From Bacillota bacterium (GTDB lineage: Bacteria; Bacillota; Clostridia; Clostridiales; Clostridiaceae): a stretch of 22,282 nt of DNA. The position numbers and the translations under genes were made by a program. The stretch is taken from positions 1 through 22,282 of the forward strand of contig JAEZKY010000140.1 of assembly GCA_023435985.1 (NCBI GenBank), written 5' to 3'. A model generated the notes under the pieces. That model saw nothing but the letters and a program-made list of their open reading frames with translations. It was not told the DNA's origin and searched no databases. Below are positions 14,986-21,833 of this stretch, one piece after another; positions within the stretch are counted from its first letter, which is position 1; each line of letters starts with the position of its first letter.

Positions 14986-15059
14986 AATGGTAGGCAACTT
15001 CATTTATAGTTTATTACCCTCGCGCTCGAGAAAGCTATAAATGAATTTAACCTACCATT
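14986..15059. repeat. Nested imperfect hairpin with a GC-rich tip
   Basis: Outer arms AATGGTAGG (14986-14994) and CCTACCATT (15051-15059) pair perfectly. After an asymmetric internal loop, TTCATTTATAG (14999-15009) pairs with CTATAAATGAA (15035-15045). The tip CTCG-CGCT-CGAG (15019-15030) forms a third stem and is strikingly GC-rich for this genome. No T run follows on either strand, so it is not a classical terminator. It lies in the leader of the HAD gene, about 40 bases before its TTG. It could be a structured leader or a dispersed repeat; no known riboswitch consensus is recognised. Confidence 0.6.
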
Positions 15060-15117
15060 TAGAGAACCTAAATAAGATTTTAATTCATTTCATTCAACCA
15101 TATTTATTTGTTACATT

Positions 15118-15151
15118 ATATATGAGCACATTACTAGCCTTTCTCATATAT
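15118..15151 (-). terminator. Possible weak terminator after the aspartate aminotransferase gene
   Basis: Nine-base stem ATATATGAG/CTCATATAT (15118-15126 with 15143-15151) with a 16-base loop, touching the stop codon of the gene. There is no T run behind it on the minus strand, so termination would be inefficient at best. Confidence 0.3.
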
Positions 15152-16344
15152 TATTTTATCTTACTTAAAAATGTTGAAATCCTATCTATTCCATTTTCTA
15201 TTATATTCATAGATGTTGCATATGATAATCTTATATAATCATCTAATCCAAATCCAGTTCCAGGTATTACCGCAACTTTTTCTTCTTCTAATAGTACCCT
15301 TGCAAAATCTACCGAGTTATTTATTTCCTGACCTTTAAAAGTAGTATTTAAATATGCAGATACATTAACCATAATATAAAACGCCCCACTTGGTTTTATA
15401 ATTGATATTTCATTCAATTTTTCAAGTTTGCTTACCATAAAATTTCTTCTATTTTCAAACTCTTTTACCATATTACTCAAATCCTCTGCTGGACCATTTA
15501 ATGCCTCTATCGCCGCATACTGTGCTATAGTATTTACATTTGATGTCATATGGCTTTGAATACTTGTCATAAGCTTAGTAATATTTTCACTTGCTGCTGC
15601 ATATCCCAATCTCCATCCTGTCATCGCATACGTTTTTGACACACCATTTATCACTATTGTTCTTTCGTATGCATCTTCACTTAATGATGCTATACTAATG
15701 TGAGTTTCTCCATCATAAATCAATTTTTCATAAATTTCATCCGATATTATGAACAAATCGTATTTCTTGGCGAACTCTGCTATTTCTAATAGTTCATCCT
15801 TATGATAAATTGTTCCAGTAGGATTATTAGGACTGTTTAACAATATAGCTTTAGTTTTATCTGTTATAGCCTTTTCTAAATCCGCAACTGTATATTTATA
15901 ATGTTTTTCTTTCCCAGTTTGAACAAATACCGGCACTCCATCTGCTAGCTTTACTAACTCTGGATAACTCACCCAATATGGCATTGGAATCAATACTTCA
16001 TCTCCTGGATTTAATATAGCCATAAAAGTATTAGCCAAACTTTGTTTAGCTCCTGTTGAAATTGTAATCTGACTTGGTTTATAGTCCAAGTCATTATCAT
16101 TTTTAAATTTATTGCATATGGTTTGCTTCAACTCCAATAATCCCCCTGCTGGAGTATATTTTGTTTTCCCATCATGCATTGCTTTAATAGCTGCTTGGAT
16201 TATATTTTCTGGCGTGTTAAAATCCGGCTCCCCTGCACCAAAACTTACTACATCAACCCCTTGACTTTTTAACTCATTAGCCTTTGCTGTAATTGCCAAA
16301 GTAATTGACGAACTGATATTTCCCGCTTTTTTTGATAATTGCAT
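15151..16344 (-). CDS. aspC: Class I pyridoxal-phosphate aminotransferase (aspartate aminotransferase type)
   Basis: Cytosolic fold-type I transaminase of 397 residues, full length. It transfers the amino group between aspartate (or a related amino acid) and 2-oxoglutarate. Visible residues: SFGAGEPDFNTP near 34-45, Asn174 in LNSPNNPTGT, Asp202 and Tyr205 in ISDEIYEKL, Schiff-base Lys237 in GVSKTYAMTGWRLGY with Arg245, and the carboxylate-binding Arg372 in DYIRLSYATS. This is the I-gamma pattern of Bacillus/Thermus AspC. GGAGGG precedes the ATG. It has its own likely promoter and a leader of about 118 bases. Substrate specificity among aspartate, tyrosine and alanine cannot be settled from sequence. 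Confidence 0.88.
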   Translation of the reverse strand: MQLSKKAGNISSSITLAITAKANELKSQGVDVVSFGAGEPDFNTPENIIQAAIKAMHDGKTKYTPAGGLLELKQTICNKFKNDNDLDYKPSQITISTGAKQSLANTFMAILNPGDEVLIPMPYWVSYPELVKLADGVPVFVQTGKEKHYKYTVADLEKAITDKTKAILLNSPNNPTGTIYHKDELLEIAEFAKKYDLFIISDEIYEKLIYDGETHISIASLSEDAYERTIVINGVSKTYAMTGWRLGYAAASENITKLMTSIQSHMTSNVNTIAQYAAIEALNGPAEDLSNMVKEFENRRNFMVSKLEKLNEISIIKPSGAFYIMVNVSAYLNTTFKGQEINNSVDFARVLLEEEKVAVIPGTGFGLDDYIRLSYATSMNIIENGIDRISTFLSKIK

Positions 16345-16401
16345 TGCTTATTCCCTCCATTTAAGGCACAAAAATGACTATTAAAATGCCAAAATAATAC
16401 A

Positions 16402-16447
16402 GCAATTAAATAGTTATTTTTTATAAATACACCTTGAATTTAATTGC
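16402..16447 (-). repeat. Inverted repeat in the leader of the aspartate aminotransferase gene
   Basis: Perfect 10-base arms GCAATTAAAT (16402-16411) and ATTTAATTGC (16438-16447) with a 26-base loop, within the predicted 5' leader. No terminator-like T run and no recognised riboswitch. It could be an RNA hairpin or a regulator site. Confidence 0.4.
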
Positions 16448-16468
16448 ATATTCTTGTCACATACTAAA

Positions 16469-16497
16469 AATATATCATTAATATATAAAATTGTAAA
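16469..16497 (-). promoter_or_regulatory. Sigma-A type promoter upstream of the aspartate aminotransferase gene
   Basis: On the minus strand TTTACA (16497-16492), a 17-base spacer, then TATATT (16474-16469): five of six at each box and ideal spacing. Transcription would start near 16462. A/T-rich sequence gives chance matches, so the call is moderate. Confidence 0.55.
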
Positions 16498-16524
16498 CAA
16501 TGTGAAACATGAGACATAATCAAA

Positions 16525-16565
16525 AAAATAACAAATATTTATGGCTGTTTTAAACTTGTTATTTT
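16525..16565 (-). terminator. Second, A/T-rich terminator-like hairpin behind the DUF1292 gene
   Basis: Ten-base perfect arms AAAATAACAA/TTGTTATTTT around a 21-base loop. On the minus strand the stem runs into seven consecutive T bases. It lies just downstream of the stronger terminator at 16574-16607 and would act as backup before the next promoter. Confidence 0.5.
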
Positions 16566-16573
16566 ATATGCCT

Positions 16574-16607
16574 AAAAGACTTTAGTAATAAATTACCAAA
16601 GTCTTTT
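16574..16607 (-). terminator. Rho-independent terminator of the DUF1292 gene
   Basis: Arms AAAAGACTTT and AAAGTCTTTT (16574-16583 with 16598-16607) pair perfectly, and the inner GTAAT/ATTAC extends the stem. It begins 9 bases after the gene's stop codon. The T run is short on the minus strand and longer on the plus strand. Confidence 0.75.
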
Positions 16608-16616
16608 TAATTATAT

Positions 16617-16964
16617 TTATTCTTCGCCTACTAATTCATCTTGATAGTAAGCAGATACTCTATCAAATTCCTCTTCATCTGGGACTACAAGTTCTTCTCC
16701 ATCTAGTCTAAAAAGATAAACTGAATCTTCTTCTGGATTTTGAGCTAAGTAGTAGGAGTTATTTTCGTATTCAAATTCATCGATTATTGGGCATGTAACT
16801 ACATTTCCATTTTCATCTTCTAAATCTATAACGAAGTTTTCATCTTCATCATTGCATCCACATCCGCACTCATGATCGTGGTCATGGTCATTTCCACAAT
16901 TACATTCATGTCCTTCATCGTGATTATGTCCACCGCATCCACATTTTTCTAAATCTTTTTCCAT
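16617..16964 (-). CDS. DUF1292 protein with a His/Cys-rich, likely metal-binding N-terminus
   Basis: Acidic protein of 115 residues. Residues 8-37 hold seven Cys and six His in CxC, HxH and HxHxH patterns (for example CGCGGHNHDEGHECNCG), a probable metal-binding segment. From about residue 44 (FVIDLEDENGNVVTCPIIDE) to the end it matches the DUF1292 domain (YrzB-like), a small beta-rich acidic domain of unknown function widespread in Firmicutes. There is no signal peptide or membrane segment. A perfect AGAGGAGG ribosome site precedes the ATG. It has its own candidate promoter and terminator, so it is a single-gene unit. Metal binding is inferred from composition only. In many Clostridia DUF1292 genes lie beside yrzL/ruvX-type genes, which are not seen here. 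Confidence 0.8.
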   Translation of the reverse strand: MEKDLEKCGCGGHNHDEGHECNCGNDHDHDHECGCGCNDEDENFVIDLEDENGNVVTCPIIDEFEYENNSYYLAQNPEEDSVYLFRLDGEELVVPDEEEFDRVSAYYQDELVGEE

Positions 16965-17062
16965 TCTTAAACCTCCTCTTGGTTATATACATCAAAATAG
17001 CTGCTTATTAATTTTATGTATACTATATAGTACTACTTTAGTAATTTAAAAATTTCTAAGGT

Positions 17063-17071
17063 ATCATACCA
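17063..17071 (-). promoter_or_regulatory. Extended -10 promoter of the DUF1292 gene, overlapped by a palindrome
   Basis: On the minus strand TG-G-TATGAT (17071-17063). The box lies within the inverted repeat GGTAT-C-ATACC (17060-17070), which could be an operator. No good -35 is seen at 17 bases. The predicted leader is about 90 bases and contains the palindrome at 17021-17032. Confidence 0.45.
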
Positions 17072-17292
17072 CAAAATATGCACTCCTATATAGCAATTAT
17101 TTTGATAATATCTTAATTAATTTTACCCTTTATTCACCTAAATTAAAACCCTAAAATCAAAATATTTTTTTAAATCTATGTTAATATATCTGTTAAAGTT
17201 AATAATTTGCAAAGTACAACCTACATTTTTAGATAAAATTCCCCATAGACTTTTTCATAAATCACCCATAGATCTTGCTTTATTATAAAAAA

Positions 17293-17338
17293 AGAAGCCA
17301 CTATATTTATAAAAAACTTTCATAAATAAGTGGCTTCT
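17293..17338 (-). terminator. Rho-independent terminator of the pyruvate:ferredoxin oxidoreductase gene
   Basis: AGAAGCCACT pairs with AGTGGCTTCT, and the stem extends through TATTTAT/ATAAATA with one bulged base; loop about 11 bases. On the minus strand it is followed by seven T bases. It is the strongest terminator in the window, 41 bases after the stop codon. Confidence 0.93.
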
Positions 17339-17378
17339 CATTTTTTCGCGCAAATTTAGTTATTTAATTATTGAAATA

Positions 17379-20300
17379 CTATTGTTGATTAGCTAATTTC
17401 TTATATCCTTCTAATCTTTCCATAGCATCTTTCTTAGTCTTTTCAAATAAAGCATCTGCTTGTTCTGGGAATGCCTTAGCAAGTGAAGAGTATCTTACTT
17501 CTCCCATTAAGAATTCCTTGAAGTCTGCAGTTGGTTCTTTTGAGTCTAATGTAAATGGATTCTTTCCAGCATCTTTTAATTCTGGGTTAAATCTATATGT
17601 TTGCCAATATCCACATGCACTAGCTCTCTTAGCTTCTTCTTGGCTGTTACCCATACCAATTCTTAATCCGTGGTTGATACATGGTGCATAAGCTATTATT
17701 AATGATGGTCCTTTATAGCTTTCAGCTTCTGCAATAGCTTTCATAACTTGGTTCTTATCAGCACCCATGTTAATTTGAGCTACATATACATAACCATAAC
17801 TCATAGCCATCATTCCAAGATCTTTCTTCTTAGTCTTCTTACCAGATGCAGCAAACTTAGCGATTGCAGCAGTTGGAGTAGATTTAGATGATTGACCACC
17901 AGTGTTTGAGTAAACTTCTGTATCTACTACTAATATATTTACGTCTTCTCCTGAAGCTAATACATGGTCAACTCCACCGTATCCGATATCGTAAGCCCAT
18001 CCGTCTCCTCCGAAGATCCATTGTGATCTCTTAACGAAGTAGTCTTTTTCAGCTAATATTTCCTTAGCAGCTTCAGTGTTAGATGCTTCTAACGCAGCAA
18101 CTAATTTATCAGCTCTTTCTCTAGTTCCTTCACCTTCACTAATGTTGTCTAACCATTCTTGTAATTCAGCTTTTGCTGGATCATTTGCAGCTATAGCAGC
18201 TTCAGCTTTTTCTGCAATTCTTTCTCTTATAGCCTTAACTCCTAAGAACATACCTAATCCATATTCAGCATTATCTTCAAATAATGAGTTAGCCCAAGCT
18301 GGACCATGTCCATTTTTATTCTTAGTATATGGAGTTGAAGGAGCTGATCCTCCCCAAATTGATGTACATCCAGTTGCATTAGCAACCATCATTCTATCAC
18401 CAACTAATTGAGTTATAGCTTTAACATATGGAGTTTCTCCACAACCTGCACAAGCTCCTGAGAATTCAAGTAATGGTTGCTCAAATTGGCTACCCTTAAC
18501 TGTAGTCTTGCTCATTGGATTCTTCTTAGCTGAAACATCATAAACTAAGTAATCCCAAGCTTCAATTTGGTCATGTTGAGAGTCTTGTGGTTTCATAACT
18601 AATGCTTTTCCTGGTGCTGGACAAATTTGAGCACAGTTTCCACAACCTGAACAATCAAGTGGTGTTACACCCATTGTGTATAATAATGGCTCTTCTGTCT
18701 TTAATCCCTTAGCAGCTACAATCTTAGTTGCAGCTGGAGCAGCATTCTTTTCTGCTTCAGTTAATAAGAATGGTCTTATAGCAGCATGTGGACATACCAT
18801 TGAACATTGGTTACATTGAATACATTTTTCTGAATCCCATTCAGGAACATTTACTGCAATTCCTCTCTTTTCGAAAGCTGCAGTACCATTTTCAAAAGTA
18901 CCATCTTCCATACCTGCAAATGCTGAAACTGGAAGTTGATCTCCTTCTTGTCTGTTCATTGGAATAACTATATCTTTAACGAACTTACTAGCATGCTTAA
19001 TTTCTACTGGAGCTTCATCTTTAGCTGTCTTCCAAGCTTCTGGAATATTTACTGCAACAATTGATTCAACACCTTTATCTATAGCTGCGTTGTTCATATT
19101 AACAACTTTTTCACCCTTCTTACCATAAGAAGTTACAACTGAATCTTTTAAGTGTTTAATAGCATCTTCAACTGGGATAATGTTAGCTAACTTGAAGAAA
19201 GCTGATTGCATTATCATGTTGATTCTTCCACCAAGACCAATTTCTTGAGCAATACCTACAGCATTGATAATGTAGAACTTAATGTTGTTGTTTGCTAAGA
19301 ATCTCTTGTATGAAGCAGGTAATTTTTCTTCTAAATCTTCTGGAGTCCAGATAGTATTTAATAAGAAAGTAGAACCTGGTTTTAATCCTTCAAGTACATT
19401 GTATTTGTGGATGTATGATTGGTTAGAACATGAAACAAAGTCTGCTTTGTTTATTAAGTATGGTGACTTAATTGCTTTCTTACCAAATCTTAAGTGAGAT
19501 ACAGTAATTCCTCCTGATTTCTTTGAATCATAGAAGAAATATGCTTGAGCATACATGTCTGTATTATCTCCAATAATCTTGATTGCACTCTTGTTTGCTC
19601 CAACAGTACCATCTGATCCTAATCCCCAGAACTTACAAGATGTAGTTCCTTCTGGAGTTGCATCTATATCTTCAGTTACTTCTAATGAAGTATTTGTAAC
19701 GTCATCAACGATTCCGATTGTAAATCCATTTTTTGGTGTAGCTTGTGCTAAGTTAGCATAAACTGCAGCAATATGTCCTGGATTTGGATCTTTTGAACCT
19801 AAACCGAATCTTCCACCAACAATAAGTGGTGCATCAGCTTGTCCATAGAATGCATTTCTTACATCTAAGTATAATGGTTCTCCAGTTGATCCTGGTTCCT
19901 TAGTTCTATCTAAAACAGCGATTTTCTTAACTGTCTTTGGAATAGCAGCTAATAATCTTTCATTTGAGAATGGTCTAAATAATCTTACTTTAACAACACC
20001 AACTTTTTGTCCGTTAGCATTTAAGTAATCTATAGTTTCTTCACAAACGTCAGTAGCAGAACCCATAGCTATGATTACTCTATCAGCATCTGGTGCTCCA
20101 TAGTAATCGAAACAGTGATATTCTCTACCAGTTAATTTAGTAATTTCAGCCATGTAGCTTTCAACTGTTTCTGGTAATTCATTGTAGAATTTATTAACAG
20201 ATTCTCTTTCTTGGAAATAGATATCTGCATTTTGAGCAGTTCCTCTAGTTACAGGATGATTTGGGTTTAATGCTCTTTCTCTGAAAGCTTTAACTGAATC

Positions 20301-20888
20301 CCAATCAAGTAGGCTTGCTAATTCATCATATTCTAAAACTTCAATTTTTTGTACTTCATGAGAAGTTCTGAATCCATCAAAGAAGTTTAAGAAAGGAATT
20401 CTTGTTTTAATAGCAGTTAAATGAGCAACTGCTGCTAAGTCCATAACTTCTTGAACTGATCCTTCTGCAAGCATTGCAAAACCAGTTTGTCTTGCTGCCA
20501 TAACATCTTGGTGATCTCCAAATATGTTTAAAGCAGAAGTAGCTAATGCTCTAGCTGATACGTGGAATACTCCTGGTAACATTTCACCAGAAATTTTATA
20601 CATGTTTGGTATCATTAATAATAAACCTTGTGAAGCTGTATAAGTTGTTGTTAAAGCTCCAGCTTGTAAAGATCCGTGAACTGCACCAGCTGCTCCAGCT
20701 TCTGATTGCATTTCCATAACCTTAACAGGTTGTCCAAAAATATTTTTTCTTCCTTGAGCTACCCATTCATCAACATGTTCTGCCATTGGTGATGATGGTG
20801 TAATTGGGAATATTGCAGAAACTTCTGTAAATGCATAAGATATATGAGCTGCTGCAGTATTACCATCCATAGTTTTCATTTTTCTCAT
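17379..20888 (-). CDS. nifJ: Pyruvate:ferredoxin (flavodoxin) oxidoreductase
   Basis: Single-chain homodimer-type enzyme of 1169 residues. It oxidises pyruvate with CoA to acetyl-CoA and CO2, reducing ferredoxin or flavodoxin, the central step of clostridial fermentation. Domain I has FPITPSSPMAEHVDEW (about 27-42). The middle has the CoA-region loop GGRFGLGSKD. The ferredoxin-like domain binds two [4Fe-4S] clusters: Cys689/692/695/699 (CIQCNQCSMVCP) and Cys746/749/752/756 (CSGCGNCAQICP). The TPP domain holds the proximal cluster (CAGCG at 813-817 and ATGCTSIWGG), the TPP motif GGDGWAYDIG and TEVYSNTGGQ. It ends near where the C-terminal extension of Desulfovibrio africanus enzyme would begin, so it lacks that oxygen-protective domain. 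GAGGGG precedes the ATG. Its codon choice looks more regular than that of its neighbours, consistent with high expression (inference). Confidence 0.97.
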   Translation of the reverse strand: MRKMKTMDGNTAAAHISYAFTEVSAIFPITPSSPMAEHVDEWVAQGRKNIFGQPVKVMEMQSEAGAAGAVHGSLQAGALTTTYTASQGLLLMIPNMYKISGEMLPGVFHVSARALATSALNIFGDHQDVMAARQTGFAMLAEGSVQEVMDLAAVAHLTAIKTRIPFLNFFDGFRTSHEVQKIEVLEYDELASLLDWDSVKAFRERALNPNHPVTRGTAQNADIYFQERESVNKFYNELPETVESYMAEITKLTGREYHCFDYYGAPDADRVIIAMGSATDVCEETIDYLNANGQKVGVVKVRLFRPFSNERLLAAIPKTVKKIAVLDRTKEPGSTGEPLYLDVRNAFYGQADAPLIVGGRFGLGSKDPNPGHIAAVYANLAQATPKNGFTIGIVDDVTNTSLEVTEDIDATPEGTTSCKFWGLGSDGTVGANKSAIKIIGDNTDMYAQAYFFYDSKKSGGITVSHLRFGKKAIKSPYLINKADFVSCSNQSYIHKYNVLEGLKPGSTFLLNTIWTPEDLEEKLPASYKRFLANNNIKFYIINAVGIAQEIGLGGRINMIMQSAFFKLANIIPVEDAIKHLKDSVVTSYGKKGEKVVNMNNAAIDKGVESIVAVNIPEAWKTAKDEAPVEIKHASKFVKDIVIPMNRQEGDQLPVSAFAGMEDGTFENGTAAFEKRGIAVNVPEWDSEKCIQCNQCSMVCPHAAIRPFLLTEAEKNAAPAATKIVAAKGLKTEEPLLYTMGVTPLDCSGCGNCAQICPAPGKALVMKPQDSQHDQIEAWDYLVYDVSAKKNPMSKTTVKGSQFEQPLLEFSGACAGCGETPYVKAITQLVGDRMMVANATGCTSIWGGSAPSTPYTKNKNGHGPAWANSLFEDNAEYGLGMFLGVKAIRERIAEKAEAAIAANDPAKAELQEWLDNISEGEGTRERADKLVAALEASNTEAAKEILAEKDYFVKRSQWIFGGDGWAYDIGYGGVDHVLASGEDVNILVVDTEVYSNTGGQSSKSTPTAAIAKFAASGKKTKKKDLGMMAMSYGYVYVAQINMGADKNQVMKAIAEAESYKGPSLIIAYAPCINHGLRIGMGNSQEEAKRASACGYWQTYRFNPELKDAGKNPFTLDSKEPTADFKEFLMGEVRYSSLAKAFPEQADALFEKTKKDAMERLEGYKKLANQQ

Positions 20889-21041
20889 CGCGTTTGACCC
20901 CTCTTTCTAATTTAAAACTAAATTTAGAGTAATTTAAATTTATATAAGCTAGTCTGTAAGACCACCTAATATACATAATAGTATTCAGCTAATTAAAATA
21001 TTATTCTTAACTTTTCATAATATGGAGTAAAATTCAGCATA

Positions 21042-21473
21042 TTATCTTGCTAATTTTCTTCCTAAGTCTCTAATAATATCTGATTGCACCTTAGTTGGTG
21101 ACTCTTTAACTGCTAAATCTCCAATGACATTAAAACCATAGGATGTCATTTCATCCTTCCATATTTTCATGAAAGTATCTTCTATCCATCCATAGGTTGC
21201 AAATAAAATACAGTTTTTATTTTTATTTTCTTTAGTACAATTTATCAACTGTTCTAAAAATGGTTTCATTTCCTCTTGTTCTATTTTAGTGGCATCCACT
21301 GCAGGACTTCCAAAAGCAACAGCATCTGAATTTAAGACATCTTCAACTGTAGCATCTGCGACATGTATTACGTTTACCTCTGCTCCTTCTTCCTTAGCAC
21401 CTTCTGCCATAACATTTGCAAGGGCTTCTATGTTTCCACCACAACTCCAATAAATGATTGACACTTTTTTCAT
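21042..21473 (-). CDS. Flavodoxin-family protein with an altered FMN phosphate loop
   Basis: Short-chain flavodoxin fold of 143 residues, a soluble one- or two-electron carrier if FMN is bound. Typical features are KKVSIIYWS (first strand), VAFGSPAVDATKIEQEEMKP (second FMN loop region) and ILFATYGW (Tyr93-Gly94-Trp95). The phosphate loop, normally SGTGNT, reads Ser10-Cys-Gly-Gly-Asn-Ile15, so both Thr residues are lost and a Cys is present. The 57-62 loop is also unlike the GD-loop of classic clostridial flavodoxin. GAGGTG precedes the ATG, and a good promoter lies about 64 bases upstream. It sits 153 bases before the pyruvate oxidoreductase gene. A short A/T hairpin overlaps its stop without a T run, so read-through into that gene is possible. 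An electron-carrier role there is inference. Confidence 0.82.
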   Translation of the reverse strand: MKKVSIIYWSCGGNIEALANVMAEGAKEEGAEVNVIHVADATVEDVLNSDAVAFGSPAVDATKIEQEEMKPFLEQLINCTKENKNKNCILFATYGWIEDTFMKIWKDEMTSYGFNVIGDLAVKESPTKVQSDIIRDLGRKLAR

Positions 21474-21543
21474 CGAAACAGCACCTCATCTTTTCGTTAA
21501 ATAATTAACTTACGTCTCTAACTAAAATTGAACTTACCCTTTT

Positions 21544-21571
21544 ATTATATCTCACATATTTTTTTTTGCAA
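21544..21571 (-). promoter_or_regulatory. Sigma-A type promoter of the flavodoxin gene
   Basis: On the minus strand TTGCAA (21571-21566), a 16-base spacer rich in A, then a perfect TATAAT (21549-21544). Transcription would begin near 21537, about 64 bases before the ATG. Confidence 0.65.
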
Positions 21572-21716
21572 GATTTGATTGTATAATTTGTACTATTTTA
21601 AGTTATAAATATATATTTTATCATTACTAATCATATAGATATATAAAATATAAATTAAACTTCTAACCCATAATCAATGTTTTTGATGGCTAATGAGGAA
21701 AATTTCTTAACCATTT

Positions 21717-21827
21717 ATGAGCCAAAAGTTATAAGTTGAAGAATAAAAGCCCACAGTCTCTTCAAAAATATATATTTTAGAAATCCCTTTGATGGATTTC
21801 ATCTTTAACTCATAACTTATAATTCAT
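21717..21827. repeat. Intergenic element with heptad-repeat inverted ends (element B)
   Basis: The ends 21717-21747 and 21797-21827 are inverted copies matching at 23 of 31 positions. Both consist of degenerate 7-base units; the minus strand from 21832 reads GAGTTAT, GAATTAT, AAGTTAT, GAGTTAA, AGATGAA. The core has GCCCACAG, a 14-base palindrome AAAATATATATTTT (21765-21778) and a perfect hairpin GAAATCC/GGATTTC (21780-21786 with 21794-21800). The array begins right after the murG stop, and the hairpin might serve as a weak murG terminator. It shares architecture and short core motifs with the element at 5293-5439. Confidence 0.65.
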
Positions 21828-21833
21828 AACTCA

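Larger units (their letters stand above)
16965..17378. other. Intergenic region of 414 bases upstream of the DUF1292 gene
   Basis: No gene seen. From left to right it holds a 12-base palindrome TACTATATAGTA (17021-17032), an extended -10 box at 17063-17071, A/T-rich sequence, a direct repeat of CCCATAGA (17242-17249 and 17265-17272) and the strong terminator of the pyruvate:ferredoxin oxidoreductase gene (17293-17338). Confidence 0.7.
21474..21833. other. Intergenic region of 360 bases between murG and the flavodoxin gene
   Basis: No gene seen. It holds the flavodoxin promoter (21544-21571), a very A/T-rich stretch (about 21590-21660), and the heptad-repeat element (21717-21827) that begins right after the murG stop codon. 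Confidence 0.7.

Noticed and set aside
14986..15059. T-box or riboswitch in front of the HAD gene
   Set aside because: There is no T-box GGGTGG-ACCGCG sequence and no known aptamer core; only the stacked hairpin is visible.
20918..20927. Palindrome CTAAATTTAG in the leader of the pyruvate oxidoreductase gene, considered as an operator or Rex-type redox site
   Set aside because: A 10-base A/T palindrome is expected by chance here, and it does not match the Rex consensus TTGTTAA-N4-TTAACAA.
21017..21045. Hairpin ATAATATG/CATATTAT at the flavodoxin stop, considered as a terminator
   Set aside because: The stem is all but one pair A/T, overlaps the coding end, and has no T run on the minus strand.
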